Below, piece after piece: positions 9,299-18,071 of a stretch of 64,000 nt of DNA. The translations under genes and the position numbers were made by a program. The notes under the pieces were generated by a model. That model worked only from the letters and a program-made list of their open reading frames with translations, had not been told where the DNA came from and did not search any database. Numbering within the stretch: position 1 is the stretch's first letter; every line of letters starts with the position of its first letter. Where the stretch lies: NCBI RefSeq assembly GCF_900249755.1, contig NZ_LT976853.1, positions 695,199 to 759,198 on the forward strand, read 5' to 3'. Source of the DNA: Cupriavidus taiwanensis. Its GTDB lineage: Bacteria > Pseudomonadota > Gammaproteobacteria > Burkholderiales > Burkholderiaceae.

Positions 9299-10032
9299 GC
9301 GGACTCCGGGGAATGCCTGGCCGTGCGGCCCTTCCTTGCGGCGGCGCCCGCGCGCGTCGTCGGGCCCGCGGCAGCCGGTGCAGCCGCCAGCCCATGCGTC
9401 AGCAGCGCCGTGACATGGCGCACCAGCGCGTCGGTATCGACCGCGTCGGCGCCGGGCAGCCGGCGCCAGATATGCGTGGTGGCCAGCGGCAGCAGCGTCA
9501 GCCCGATCAGCGACGGCACCACCAGCGCCGGCTCCAGTCCGGGATTGAGCTGCCCGCGCGCAATGGCCGCCGCCAGCGGCGCCGTCAGCGCGCCGGCGCG
9601 TTCCAGCGCAAAGCGCCTGAGCACGCGCTCGCGCAGCGCGCCGTCGTCGCTGGCCACTTCGCGGATCCACAGGCCCGGAAACCACGGCGCTTCGGCCACG
9701 GCGCGGATCAGCCGGGTGGCGATGCCGACCAGCATCGCCAGCGGCTCGTCGCCGGGCTGGCTGCCGGCAAAGAAGCGCGCCACCAGCGGCTGCACTTTCT
9801 CTTCGATCACCGCATCGAGCAGCTGGTCGCGGTCGCCGAAGTAGTAATGCACCAGTGCCGGGGTCACGCCGGCCAGCGCGGCGATCGCCTTGACCGGGGT
9901 GCCGGCGATGCCCTGCCGCGAGAACAGCTCGGTGGCCGCGTCGAGAATGCGCTCGCGCTGGCCCGGCTGGCCCGCCGCCGGTCGGCCCGGGCTGCGCCGG
10001 GGCGGTTTGGAGGGCGCGGGTTTGCGGGGCAT
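9295..10032 (-). CDS. TetR family repressor of the ABC exporter operon
   Basis: The 245-residue regulator has a basic, proline-rich N-terminus (PRKPAPSKPPRRSPGRPAAG), then the TetR DNA-binding domain ERILDAATELFSRQGIAGTP with helix-turn-helix IAALAGVTPALVHYYFGDRD. The C-terminal domain resembles that of CecR (YbiH), which controls the ybhGFSR exporter in E. coli. It is the first gene of the operon and overlaps the adaptor gene by 4 bp, so it most likely represses its own operon from the AT-rich site just upstream. A second basic tail (GPTTRAGAAARKGRTARHSP) at the C-terminus is unusual for the family. Confidence 0.9.
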   Translation of the reverse strand: MPRKPAPSKPPRRSPGRPAAGQPGQRERILDAATELFSRQGIAGTPVKAIAALAGVTPALVHYYFGDRDQLLDAVIEEKVQPLVARFFAGSQPGDEPLAMLVGIATRLIRAVAEAPWFPGLWIREVASDDGALRERVLRRFALERAGALTAPLAAAIARGQLNPGLEPALVVPSLIGLTLLPLATTHIWRRLPGADAVDTDALVRHVTALLTHGLAAAPAAAGPTTRAGAAARKGRTARHSPESA

Positions 10033-10060
10033 GGGTCGGTCAGCGGAGGGCGTGTGTTGG

Positions 10061-10093
10061 TCTTATATTAATTTTTGCGTTAATTAATTCAAG
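10061..10093 (-). promoter_or_regulatory. AT-rich promoter and candidate TetR operator for the exporter operon
   Basis: This short AT-rich island stands out from the GC-rich surroundings, about 30-60 bp upstream of the tetR start. On the minus strand it reads TTGAAT, then 16 bp, then TAATAT, a fair sigma-70 promoter. An imperfect inverted repeat, ATTAATTAACGCAAAAATTA and its continuation, lies between the two boxes, the normal position for a TetR-family repressor site. The promoter and operator roles are inferred. Confidence 0.45.
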
Positions 10094-10095
10094 GG

Positions 10096-10600
10096 CGGTT
10101 ACAACTCGGCCGGGCGCGAGGGTGGCGGGGTCGGGAGGATGTATCGGGGGGATTTTCTTGACCGGGCTAGCAAGCAGCGTTGCCGCGGCAAATACCGCAA
10201 GCCGGTCCCCTCTCCCGCTTGCGGGAGAGGGTTAGGGTGAGGGGCGGGCGCGTCGCAGCCTGATGCCGCTTGTCGCGAGGCAAGCGCCTGGCCCTCACCC
10301 CCGGCCCCTCTCCCGCGGGCGGGAGAGGGGAGCAAACCGGCAGCAATCACGGTTACAACTCGGCCGGGCGCGAGGGTGCCGGGGTCGGGAGGATGTATCG
10401 GGGGGATTTTCTTGACAGGGCTAGCAAGCAGCGTTGCCGCGGCAAATACCGCAAGCCGGTCCCCTCTCCCGCTTGCGGGAGAGGGTTAGGGTGAGGGGCG
10501 GGCGCGTCGCAGCCTGATGCCGCTTGTCGCAAGGCAAGCGCCTGGCCCTCACCCCCGGCCCCTCTCCCGCGAGCGGGAGAGGGGAGCAAACCGGCAGCAG
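10096..10600. repeat. 254-bp tandem duplication carrying two paired-palindrome (BIME-like) elements
   Basis: Two nearly identical 254-bp units (10096-10349 and 10350-10600) lie head to tail and differ at only a few bases. Each begins GGTTACAACTCGGCCGGGCG and contains two facing copies of the palindrome CCCTCTCCCGC...GCGGGAGAGGG: 10207-10231 and 10305-10330 in unit 1, 10461-10485 and 10559-10584 in unit 2. This fills the 590-bp gap between tetR and queF. Short open frames across it follow the repeat and have no coding support. Confidence 0.9.
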
Positions 10601-10622
10601 TCGAGCCTGCTACCAGCGCCTT

Positions 10623-11456
10623 TTACTGCCGCGCATTCCGCTTGTTATCCGGCCACGCCGTATTGAAGTTGGTGCGGAACGGATTGATATCCAGCCCGCC
10701 ACGCCGCGTGTAGCGCGCATACACCGCCAGCTTGACCGGCTTGCACTGGCGCATCACGTCCATGAAGATGCGCTCGACGCATTGCTCGTGGAACTCGTTG
10801 TGGTTGCGGAACGAGATCAGGTACTTGAGCAGGCCTTCCTGGTTGATCGGCGCACCCACGTAGCGGATCTGCACGCTGCCCCAGTCGGGCTGGCCGGTGA
10901 CCAGGCAGTTGGACTTGAGCAGGTGCGACACCAGCGTTTCTTCCACCGGCGTTTCTTGCTGGTCGGCGCTGAGCAGTTCCGGCGCGGGCTCGTAGCGGTC
11001 CACCTCGATGTCGAGGCGGTCCAGCAGCAGGCCGTCGAGCTCGCCCATCTTCTGCGTGCCCAGTTCGGCCTCGGTCACCAGCCGCACCTGCACAGTGCCG
11101 CCGGTGGCTTCGGACAGGTCGTGGTGCAGCAGCTGCTGCAGCGCTTCCGGCGAAGCGATCCGGGTCTGGTTGAACGAGTTCAGGTAGAGCTTGAACGACT
11201 TGGACTCGATGATGCTGGGCGTGTCCGACGGGATGATGAAGGTCGCCAGCGCGACCTGCGGCTTGCCCTTCAGGTTCAGCCACGACAGTTCGTACGCGTT
11301 CCAGATGTCGACGCCGAAGAACGGCACCGGCTTGCCCTCGGGCAGGCCGATCTCGGTGCGCTTGGGCTGGCGCGGGATCGGGAACAGCAGGGTGGCGTCG
11401 TACTCGGTCTTGTAGGCCGAGGGCTTGCCCAGCGGCGAGTGTTCGGGAAGGCTCAT
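10623..11456 (-). CDS. queF: NADPH-dependent 7-cyano-7-deazaguanine reductase QueF
   Basis: This 277-residue enzyme reduces preQ0 to preQ1 in queuosine biosynthesis. It is the long, two-domain (E. coli-like) form of QueF. Visible landmarks are the catalytic Cys 184 in [12 protein letters not shown], the substrate-binding Glu 84 in [13 protein letters not shown], and the C-terminal [14 protein letters not shown] segment. I start it at ATG 11456 ([20 protein letters not shown]), which matches the family N-terminus; an ATG eight codons upstream is possible. The gene follows ilvA on the same strand with a 29-bp gap. Confidence 0.95.
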   Translation of the reverse strand: MSLPEHSPLGKPSAYKTEYDATLLFPIPRQPKRTEIGLPEGKPVPFFGVDIWNAYELSWLNLKGKPQVALATFIIPSDTPSIIESKSFKLYLNSFNQTRIASPEALQQLLHHDLSEATGGTVQVRLVTEAELGTQKMGELDGLLLDRLDIEVDRYEPAPELLSADQQETPVEETLVSHLLKSNCLVTGQPDWGSVQIRYVGAPINQEGLLKYLISFRNHNEFHEQCVERIFMDVMRQCKPVKLAVYARYTRRGGLDINPFRTNFNTAWPDNKRNARQ

Positions 11457-11485
11457 GGGGCGCTCGGCGGAAATCGGCACAGCAA

Positions 11486-13024
11486 TCAGGACAGGAACAG
11501 CTTGTACACCGGATTGTCGGTCTCGTCCCAGTGTACGTAACCCAGCGTCGAAAGGAAGGCGCGGAAGGCGCGCTTCTCGTTCTTCGGCACCTGGATGCCG
11601 ACCAGGATGTTGGACGTGTCCGCGCCCTGGTTGCGGTAGTGGAACAGGCTGATGTTCCAGTTCGGGGCCATGCTCGACAGGAACTTCATCAGCGCGCCCG
11701 GGCGCTCGGGGAATTCGAAGCGGTACAGCAGCTCGTCATGCGCCAGCGCCGAGCGCCCGCCCACCATGTAGCGGATATGCTGCTTGGCGAGTTCGTCGTT
11801 GGACAGGTCCAGCGTGTCGAAGCCATGCTTGCGGAAGCTGGCGGCGATCTTGTCGTTCTCGGCGCGGCTGGCGATCTGCACGCCGACGAAGATATGCGCC
11901 ATGCTGGTGTCGGCGATGCGGTAGTTGAACTCGGTCACGCTGCGCGTGCCGACCAGCTCGCAGAAGCGCTTGAAGCTGCCGCGCTCTTCCGGGATGGTCA
12001 CGGCGAACACCGCTTCGCGCGCCTCGCCCACCTCGGCGCGTTCGGCGACGAAGCGCAGCCGGTCGAAGTTCATGTTGGCGCCGCAGGCGATCGCCACCAG
12101 ATGCTGGCCCTTGAGCTTCTCGCGCTCGGCGTACGCCTTCAGCCCCGCCACCGCCAGCGCGCCGGCCGGCTCGAGGATGCTGCGGGTGTCCTGGAACACG
12201 TCCTTCACGCCCGCGCAGATCGCGTCGGTATCGACCAGAATGATGTCGTCGACCAGCTCGCGCGTGATGCGGAAGGTCTCCTTGCCGACCAGCCTGACCG
12301 CGGTGCCGTCCGAGAACAGGCCCACTTCCTTCAGTTCGATGCGCTTGCCGGCATCGACCGAGCGCTTCATCGCGTCCGAGTCCACGGTCTGCACGCCGAT
12401 CACCTTGATCTCCGGGCGCACCGCCTTGATGTAGGCGGCGATGCCCGAGATCAGCCCGCCGCCGCCGATGGCGACGAACACGGCGTGGATCGGGCCCGGG
12501 TGCTGGCGCAGGATTTCCATGGCGATGGTGCCCTGGCCGGCGATCACCTCGGGGTCGTCGAACGGGTGGATGAAGGTCAGCTTGTGCTTTTTCTCCAGCA
12601 CCGCGGCGTGGTTGTACGCGTCGCTGTAGGACTCGCCGTGCAGCACGATCTCGACCCACTGGCCGCCGCGCTCGCGCACGGCGTCGATCTTCACCTGCGG
12701 CGTGGTCACCGGCATGGCGATGATGGCCTTCGATTGCAGCCGCGCCGCCGCCAGCGCCACGCCCTGCGCGTGGTTGCCGGCCGATGCGGCGATCACGCCG
12801 CGCCTGAGTTCTTCCGGCGACAGCGAGGCCATCTTGTTGTACGCGCCGCGCAGCTTGAAGGAGAAGACCGGCTGGGTATCCTCGCGCTTGAACCAGACCG
12901 AATTGCCGGTGCGGGCCGACAACCGGTGCGCGTAGGTCAGTTCGGTCTCCTGCGCCACGTCATAGACCTTGGCGGTCAGGATCTTCTTCAGGTAATCGGG
13001 TCGGGCGGCGGACTGGCGGGTCAT
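11486..13024 (-). CDS. ilvA: Threonine ammonia-lyase, biosynthetic (two ACT domains)
   Basis: The 512-residue enzyme deaminates threonine to 2-oxobutanoate, the first step of isoleucine synthesis. The PLP lysine is Lys 57 in [11 protein letters not shown], the phosphate-binding glycine loop is [10 protein letters not shown], and two ACT-like regulatory domains fill about residues 330-512 (starts [16 protein letters not shown] and [15 protein letters not shown]). This is the long, isoleucine-inhibited biosynthetic form. The start at 13024 ([14 protein letters not shown]) matches the family; the frame remains open upstream to 13198 without support. Confidence 0.95.
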   Translation of the reverse strand: MTRQSAARPDYLKKILTAKVYDVAQETELTYAHRLSARTGNSVWFKREDTQPVFSFKLRGAYNKMASLSPEELRRGVIAASAGNHAQGVALAAARLQSKAIIAMPVTTPQVKIDAVRERGGQWVEIVLHGESYSDAYNHAAVLEKKHKLTFIHPFDDPEVIAGQGTIAMEILRQHPGPIHAVFVAIGGGGLISGIAAYIKAVRPEIKVIGVQTVDSDAMKRSVDAGKRIELKEVGLFSDGTAVRLVGKETFRITRELVDDIILVDTDAICAGVKDVFQDTRSILEPAGALAVAGLKAYAEREKLKGQHLVAIACGANMNFDRLRFVAERAEVGEAREAVFAVTIPEERGSFKRFCELVGTRSVTEFNYRIADTSMAHIFVGVQIASRAENDKIAASFRKHGFDTLDLSNDELAKQHIRYMVGGRSALAHDELLYRFEFPERPGALMKFLSSMAPNWNISLFHYRNQGADTSNILVGIQVPKNEKRAFRAFLSTLGYVHWDETDNPVYKLFLS

Positions 13025-13332
13025 GGTCTCGGGGCTGGCCGGCGCGCGCGCGGCGGCGCGCAAAAAAGCCGGGAAATTCTGGCGGAAACCGTCAATGATA
13101 AAGGATGCCGGCCTGGCGCACCCCGGCCGGGAGGCCCGGCCGCCGCCTGGCGACGACCGCGGCGATGTCGAAATCTCGCTGGGGGAGTGGCTCAGCATTC
13201 ACTCGCGGCGGGGCCGGAAACGCGGGCGGCCGTGGCTGGCGCCGGACTTGCATCGGCCCCGGGTTGCGCTTGCGCCATGTAGGACGGCGCCCGGTGGACG
13301 CCGGTCAAAACGACGTGTTACGGTGTAACGCG
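13025..13332. promoter_or_regulatory. Divergent intergenic region between ilvA and otsB with a candidate operator at 13317-13329
   Basis: This 308-bp gap separates divergent genes and must hold both promoters. No clear sigma-70 boxes are visible in the GC-rich part. The inverted repeat GTTAC-GGT-GTAAC lies at 13317-13329, immediately in front of the otsB ATG where a ribosome binding site would normally be, and could be an operator or a translation-blocking hairpin. Open frames that cross the region are upstream extensions of neighbouring genes. Confidence 0.4.
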
Positions 13333-14133
13333 ATGCCACAGCTACCGCTAATCGAACCCAATACCGCCCTGTTTCTCGACTTCGACGGCACGCTGGCCGA
13401 CCTGGCCCCGCGGCCCGAACTGGTGCAGGTCGAACCAGAACTGGTCGGCACGCTGCGCACGCTGTACCAGCGGCTGGACGGCGCGCTGGCCGTCATCTCC
13501 GGGCGCCCGATCGTCGAACTCGACTACTTCCTGCAACCGCTGCAATTGCCGGCCGCCGGCATCCACGGCGCCGAATTCCGCACCGACGGCGGCATGGTGT
13601 CCAAGACCCCGGCCCCGGGGCTCGAGCCCCTGATTCCCCACCTGGAAGCGCTGGTGCGCGCCTACCCGGCGCTGCGGCTGGAGCGCAAGTCGGTCGCGGT
13701 CGCGATCCACTACCGGCAGGCGCCCGAGCTGGCCGGCATCGTCGATGCCGCGGTCACTGACGTATTGCGCCATGCCGTCGGCCTGGAAGCGCTGCCGGGC
13801 AAGATGGTGGTCGAGATCAAGCCGGCCGGCGTCGACAAGGGCGATGCCATCGCGGCCTTCATGAAGGCCGCGCCCTTTGCCGAGCGCGTGCCGCTGTTTG
13901 CCGGCGACGACCTGACCGACGAGCCCGGCTTCGCCGCGGTGCGCAAGCTGGGCGGGCTGGGCGTGCTGGTGGGCCAGCGCGAGACCGTCGCCGCCGTCAG
14001 CGTGCCCGGTCCGGCGGCGCTGCGCAGCTGGCTGCACCGTTCGGCGCATGCGCTGGCGTCATCCGCCGGCGCACCGCGCGCCGTGCCCCACGAGGCCGGG
14101 CCAGGCCGGGGCCGGCGCCCAACGACATCGTAA
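13333..14133 (+). CDS. otsB: Trehalose-6-phosphate phosphatase
   Basis: The 266-residue HAD-superfamily enzyme removes phosphate from trehalose 6-phosphate. HAD motif I is FLDFDGTLADLAP, motif II includes AVISGRPI, and the late acidic motif is FAGDDLTDEPGF. GIHGAEFR is a trehalose phosphatase signature. The start at 13333 gives the family N-terminus; no good ribosome binding site is visible and a 13-bp inverted repeat sits there instead. It is the first gene of a probable otsB-GH15-otsA operon; the next gene starts 13 bp after its stop. Confidence 0.92.
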   Translation: MPQLPLIEPNTALFLDFDGTLADLAPRPELVQVEPELVGTLRTLYQRLDGALAVISGRPIVELDYFLQPLQLPAAGIHGAEFRTDGGMVSKTPAPGLEPLIPHLEALVRAYPALRLERKSVAVAIHYRQAPELAGIVDAAVTDVLRHAVGLEALPGKMVVEIKPAGVDKGDAIAAFMKAAPFAERVPLFAGDDLTDEPGFAAVRKLGGLGVLVGQRETVAAVSVPGPAALRSWLHRSAHALASSAGAPRAVPHEAGPGRGRRPTTS

Positions 14134-14146
14134 GGGAGAACCCGTC

Positions 14147-16012
14147 GTGATCCATCCGAGCAGCCCCGGAGAACTGGGCAAGCCGTCGAGCGAAGGCGTC
14201 AACCGCACCGTGGACGGCGGCACGCGCTTCGCCAACCCGTCGCTGTCGCTAGGCATGATCGGCAACTGCGCGATCTCGGCGCTGGTCGACTGCCGCGGCC
14301 GCATCGTCTGGTCGTGCCTGCCGCGCTTCGACGGCGACCCGGTGTTCAACGCCTTGCTCGACCCGAGCGAGAACGCCGGCCATTTCTCGATCGAGATCGA
14401 GGACTTCCATTCGTCGCGGCAGTGGTATGAGCCCAATACCGCGGTGCTGCGCACGCGGCTGACGGACACCCATGGCAACTGCCTGGAGATCACCGACTTC
14501 GCGCCGCGCTTCTTCCGGCTCGGGCGCTATTTCCGCCCGACCACGCTGATCCGCCGCATCCGCCCGGTGCGCGGCGCGCCGCGCGTGCGCGTGGTGGTGG
14601 CGCCGCGCTTCGAATGGGGCCGCAAGGCGCCGCAGACCACGCGCGGCAGCAGCCACGTGCGCTACATCGGCGACGACATGACGCTGCGCATGACCACCGA
14701 CGCACCGATGGCCTACGTGCTGTCGCACACGCCGTTCCTGGTCACGCGCGGGTACAACTTCATCCTGGGCCCCGACGAAACGCTCACGCACGGCGTGGAA
14801 GAGACCGCGCGCGACTTCGAGCAGGAAACCACCGCCTACTGGCGCCTGTGGAGCCGCCGGCTGGCGGTGCCGCGCGAATGGCAGGACGCGGTGATCCGCG
14901 CCGCCATCACGCTGAAGATGTCGCTGTTCGAAGAGACCGGCGCCATCGTCGCGGCCATGACCACCAGCATTCCGGAAGCGCCGGGCAGCGGCCGCAACTG
15001 GGACTACCGCTTCTGCTGGCTGCGCGATGCGTTTTTCGTGGTGCGCGCGCTCAACAGCCTGTCCGAGGTCGGCACCATGGAGGACTACCTGCGCTGGCTG
15101 TCCAACGTGGTGATGCAGTCGCAGGACGGCCATATCCAGCCGCTGTACGGCATCGGCCTGGAGCGCGAGCTGCCCGAAAGCATGCTCGACCACCTGCCCG
15201 GATACCGCGGCATGGGGCCGGTGCGCGTGGGCAACCAGGCGCAGGAGCACTTCCAGCATGACGTCTACGGCAACGTCGTGCTGGGCGCGGCGCAGGCCTT
15301 CCATGACCACCGGCTGCTGCATCGCGGCGGCCCGGCCGAGTTCGCCCGCCTGGAAACGGTGGGCGAGCAGGCGGTGCGGGTGTTCGGCACGCCCGACGCC
15401 GGCATGTGGGAGCTGCGCACGCGGGCGCGGGTGCATACCTCGTCGGCACTGATGAGCTGGGCCGCCTGCGACCGCCTCGCCAAGGTCGCCGAGAAGCTGG
15501 TGCTGCCCGAGCGCGCCGCGTACTGGCACGGCCACGCCCAGCGCATGAAGGAACGCATCCTGGCCGAGTCGTGGAGCGAATCGCGCCAGGCCTTTGCCGA
15601 GAGCTTCGGCGGGCGCGAGCTGGACGCCAGCGTGCTGCTGATGGCCGAGGTCAACTTCATCGACCCGCGCGACCCGCGCTTTATCGCCACCGTCAAGGCG
15701 CTGGAGACCACGCTGTGCGATGGCCCCTATATGCGCCGCTACGAGGCCCCTGACGATTTCGGCAGGCCCGAGACCGCGTTCAATATCTGCACCTTCTGGC
15801 GCATCGACGCGCTCGCGCGCATCGGCCGACGCGACGAGGCGCGCGAGATCTTCGAGGCCATGCTGGCCGCGCGCAACCCGCTCGGGCTGCTCTCGGAAGA
15901 CACCCATCCGGTCACCGGCGAGATGTGGGGCAACTTCCCGCAGACCTATTCGATGGTCGGCCTGATCAATGGCGCGATGCGGCTGTCGGCGCCGTGGGAC
16001 ACCGTGATCTGA
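14147..16012 (+). CDS. Glycoside hydrolase family 15 protein (glucoamylase/trehalase-like)
   Basis: The 621-residue protein is a GH15 enzyme: an N-terminal beta-sandwich domain (residues about 35-270, starting IGNCAISALVDCRGRIVWSC) and a C-terminal six-hairpin domain with NWDYRFCWLRDAFF, GHIQPLYGIGLERELPE and the terminal NFPQTYSMVGLINGA. Family members hydrolyse alpha-glucosides, and some actinobacterial ones are trehalases. I start it at GTG 14147, with AAGGGAG 7 bp upstream. Its place between otsB and otsA suggests trehalose or a related glucan as substrate; the specificity cannot be read from the sequence. Confidence 0.88.
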   Translation: MIHPSSPGELGKPSSEGVNRTVDGGTRFANPSLSLGMIGNCAISALVDCRGRIVWSCLPRFDGDPVFNALLDPSENAGHFSIEIEDFHSSRQWYEPNTAVLRTRLTDTHGNCLEITDFAPRFFRLGRYFRPTTLIRRIRPVRGAPRVRVVVAPRFEWGRKAPQTTRGSSHVRYIGDDMTLRMTTDAPMAYVLSHTPFLVTRGYNFILGPDETLTHGVEETARDFEQETTAYWRLWSRRLAVPREWQDAVIRAAITLKMSLFEETGAIVAAMTTSIPEAPGSGRNWDYRFCWLRDAFFVVRALNSLSEVGTMEDYLRWLSNVVMQSQDGHIQPLYGIGLERELPESMLDHLPGYRGMGPVRVGNQAQEHFQHDVYGNVVLGAAQAFHDHRLLHRGGPAEFARLETVGEQAVRVFGTPDAGMWELRTRARVHTSSALMSWAACDRLAKVAEKLVLPERAAYWHGHAQRMKERILAESWSESRQAFAESFGGRELDASVLLMAEVNFIDPRDPRFIATVKALETTLCDGPYMRRYEAPDDFGRPETAFNICTFWRIDALARIGRRDEAREIFEAMLAARNPLGLLSEDTHPVTGEMWGNFPQTYSMVGLINGAMRLSAPWDTVI

Positions 16013-16061
16013 GCCGGCGCGCGTGGCGGCACCAAGAACAAAGGACTGAAGAAAAACATCT

Positions 16062-17453
16062 ATGCCAAGACTTGTAGCGGTATCCAACCGGGTCGCAGAT
16101 CCCCGCAACGTCGCCGCGGGCGGCCTGGCCGTCGCGCTTTCGGAAGCCCTGCGCCAGACCGGCGGCCTGTGGTTCGGCTGGAGCGGCAAGGCGCTGGAAA
16201 CCGCGCAGGGCGGCACGCCCGGTGAAGGCGACCTGCACCTGCAGCAGGCCGGCAACGTCACGCTGGCGACGGTCGACCTGTGCCGCGAGGACCATGACGC
16301 CTATTACCAGGGCTACAGCAACGGCGTGCTGTGGCCGGTGTTCCACTACCGGCTGGACCTGGCGGACTTCGATTCCAACTTCCTGAACGGCTACCGGCGC
16401 GTGAACCAGCTGTTCGCACGCAAGCTGGCGCCGCTGCTGGAGCCCGACGACATCATCTGGATCCACGACTACCACCTGATCCCGCTGGCGTCCGAGCTGC
16501 GCGCGATCGGCTGCGGGCAGAAGATCGGCTTCTTCCTGCACGTGCCGCTGCCGCCGCCGCTGATCCTGGCCGCGATCCCGCAGCACGAGTGGCTGATGCG
16601 CGCGCTCTTTGCCTACGACCTGCTCGGCTTCCAGAGCCATGCCGACGTCGAGCATTTCTCGCGCTACGTGCAGGCCGAAGCGCAGGCCGAGCCGATGGGC
16701 GAGCACCGCTACCGCGCGTTCCACCGCACGGTGCGGGCGCAGGCGTTCCCGATCGGCATCGACGTCGACGAGTTCATGGAACTGGGCCGCGGCGAGGAAG
16801 CGCAGGAAACCTACGAGATGATGTGCGCGCAGTACGCGCGCCGCCGGCTGCTGCTGGGCATCGACCGGCTCGACTATTCCAAGGGCCTGCCGCAGCGGCT
16901 CAAGGCGTTCTACCGGCTGCTGGCCGAATACCCCGAGAACCGCTCGAGCGCAACGCTGGTGCAGATCGCCGCGCCGTCGCGCGAATCGGTCGACGCCTAT
17001 GCCGACCTGCGCCGCGAGATGGAGCAGCTGAGCGGTTCGATCAACGGCGAATTCGGTGAGCTGGACTGGATGCCGGTGCGCTACATCCACCGCACCACCG
17101 CGCGCAAGCGGCTGCCGGGCCTGTGCCGCGCCAGCCGCGTGGCGCTGGTGACCCCGCTGCGCGACGGCATGAACCTGGTGGCCAAGGAATTCATCGCTGC
17201 TCAGGATCCCGAAGACCCTGGCGTGCTGGTGCTGTCGCGCTTTGCCGGCGCGGCCGAGCAGCTGCGCGAGGCGCTGCTGGTCAATCCCTACGACACGCGC
17301 GCCACCGCGCAGGCAATCCAGCAGGCGCTGCACATGCCGCTGGCCGAGCGCCAGCAGCGCCACCAGAAACTGCTGGAGCGCATCCGCGCGCAGGATGTGC
17401 ACTGGTGGAGCCGTGAATACCTGCGCGCACTGACTGAGACCGAGGGCGCATAG
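16062..17453 (+). CDS. otsA: Trehalose-6-phosphate synthase (GT20)
   Basis: The 463-residue glycosyltransferase makes trehalose 6-phosphate from UDP-glucose and glucose 6-phosphate. GT20 landmarks are visible: SNRVADP and the AAGGLAVAL loop near the N-terminus, IWIHDYHLIPLASELR, LGIDRLDYSKGLPQRLKAF, and the donor-binding VTPLRDGMNLVAKEFIAAQ. Length matches OtsA of E. coli. It lies 49 bp after the GH15 gene on the same strand. Together with otsB this gives a complete de novo trehalose pathway, usually an osmotic and desiccation response. Confidence 0.95.
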   Translation: MPRLVAVSNRVADPRNVAAGGLAVALSEALRQTGGLWFGWSGKALETAQGGTPGEGDLHLQQAGNVTLATVDLCREDHDAYYQGYSNGVLWPVFHYRLDLADFDSNFLNGYRRVNQLFARKLAPLLEPDDIIWIHDYHLIPLASELRAIGCGQKIGFFLHVPLPPPLILAAIPQHEWLMRALFAYDLLGFQSHADVEHFSRYVQAEAQAEPMGEHRYRAFHRTVRAQAFPIGIDVDEFMELGRGEEAQETYEMMCAQYARRRLLLGIDRLDYSKGLPQRLKAFYRLLAEYPENRSSATLVQIAAPSRESVDAYADLRREMEQLSGSINGEFGELDWMPVRYIHRTTARKRLPGLCRASRVALVTPLRDGMNLVAKEFIAAQDPEDPGVLVLSRFAGAAEQLREALLVNPYDTRATAQAIQQALHMPLAERQQRHQKLLERIRAQDVHWWSREYLRALTETEGA

Positions 17454-17505
17454 CGCAAGCGCGTTCCTGCAGAAGGCGGGGGCGTCCCGGTCGGGGAGCA
17501 AGACC

Positions 17506-17862
17506 ATGAGCGAAAACCTGGCAGCGCAATCCTGCACGCCTTGCCGTGGCGGCGTGCCGCCGCTGACGCCCGACGAAGCCGAGGCCCTGCTGCAGCAGGC
17601 ACCCGGCTGGGAACTGGCGGACGGCGCCACGCGGCTCGAACGGCGTTTCAGCTTCGGCAATTTCGCGCAGGCGCTGGCCTTCGTGAACGGCGTCGGACAA
17701 CTGGCCGAGGCGCAGGGGCATCATCCCGAGATCAGTTTCGGCTGGGGGCATGCCACGGTGTCGTGGCGTACGAAGAAGATCAAGGGGCTGCATCGCAATG
17801 ATTTCATCATGGCGGTGAAGACCAGCGAGCTGGCGGAAGGGGACGATGGTGACGGCGGCTGA
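17506..17862 (+). CDS. phhB: Pterin-4a-carbinolamine dehydratase
   Basis: The 118-residue protein carries the PCD active-site pattern EAQGHHPEISFGWGHATVSW and a later LHRNDF, with catalytic His pair and Asp in the usual spacing. It dehydrates 4a-hydroxytetrahydrobiopterin and recycles the cofactor of phenylalanine hydroxylase; the gene for that hydroxylase is not in this window. It starts 52 bp after otsA and may be transcribed with it, but the functions are unrelated. The N-terminal 15 residues with two Cys are a little longer than in many homologues. Confidence 0.9.
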   Translation: MSENLAAQSCTPCRGGVPPLTPDEAEALLQQAPGWELADGATRLERRFSFGNFAQALAFVNGVGQLAEAQGHHPEISFGWGHATVSWRTKKIKGLHRNDFIMAVKTSELAEGDDGDGG

Positions 17863-17921
17863 GGCCGACGCTGTCTGGACGACGGCGCGCGGCGTTAGCG
17901 TGTGAACTACTGCAAGCCGGT

Positions 17922-18042
17922 CCCCTCTCCCGCTTGCGGGAGAGGGCTAGGGTGAGGGCCAGCGGTTGCGGACCAACCCGCCATATCGCAAGGCAAGCGC
18001 CTGCCCTCACCCCCGGCCCCTCTCCCGCAGGCGGGAGAGGGG
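17922..18042. repeat. Paired-palindrome (BIME-like) repeat between phhB and mocA
   Basis: Two facing copies of the palindrome CCCCTCTCCCGC...GCGGGAGAGGG (17922-17946 and 18017-18042) are separated by about 70 bp and carry the inward tails AGGGTGAGGGC and GCCCTCACCCCCGGC. It lies between convergent genes, so it may end transcription from both sides. It belongs to the same family as the copies near 10.2, 22.5, 31.5, 51.7, 57.4 and 64.0 kb. Confidence 0.9.
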
Positions 18043-18071
18043 AGAAAACCGGCGGGATTCGTGCGCCTCAG

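Noticed and set aside
10099..10589. Several short open frames within the tandem repeat
   Set aside because: They translate the palindromes and their flanks, repeat each other in both units, and have no ribosome binding sites.
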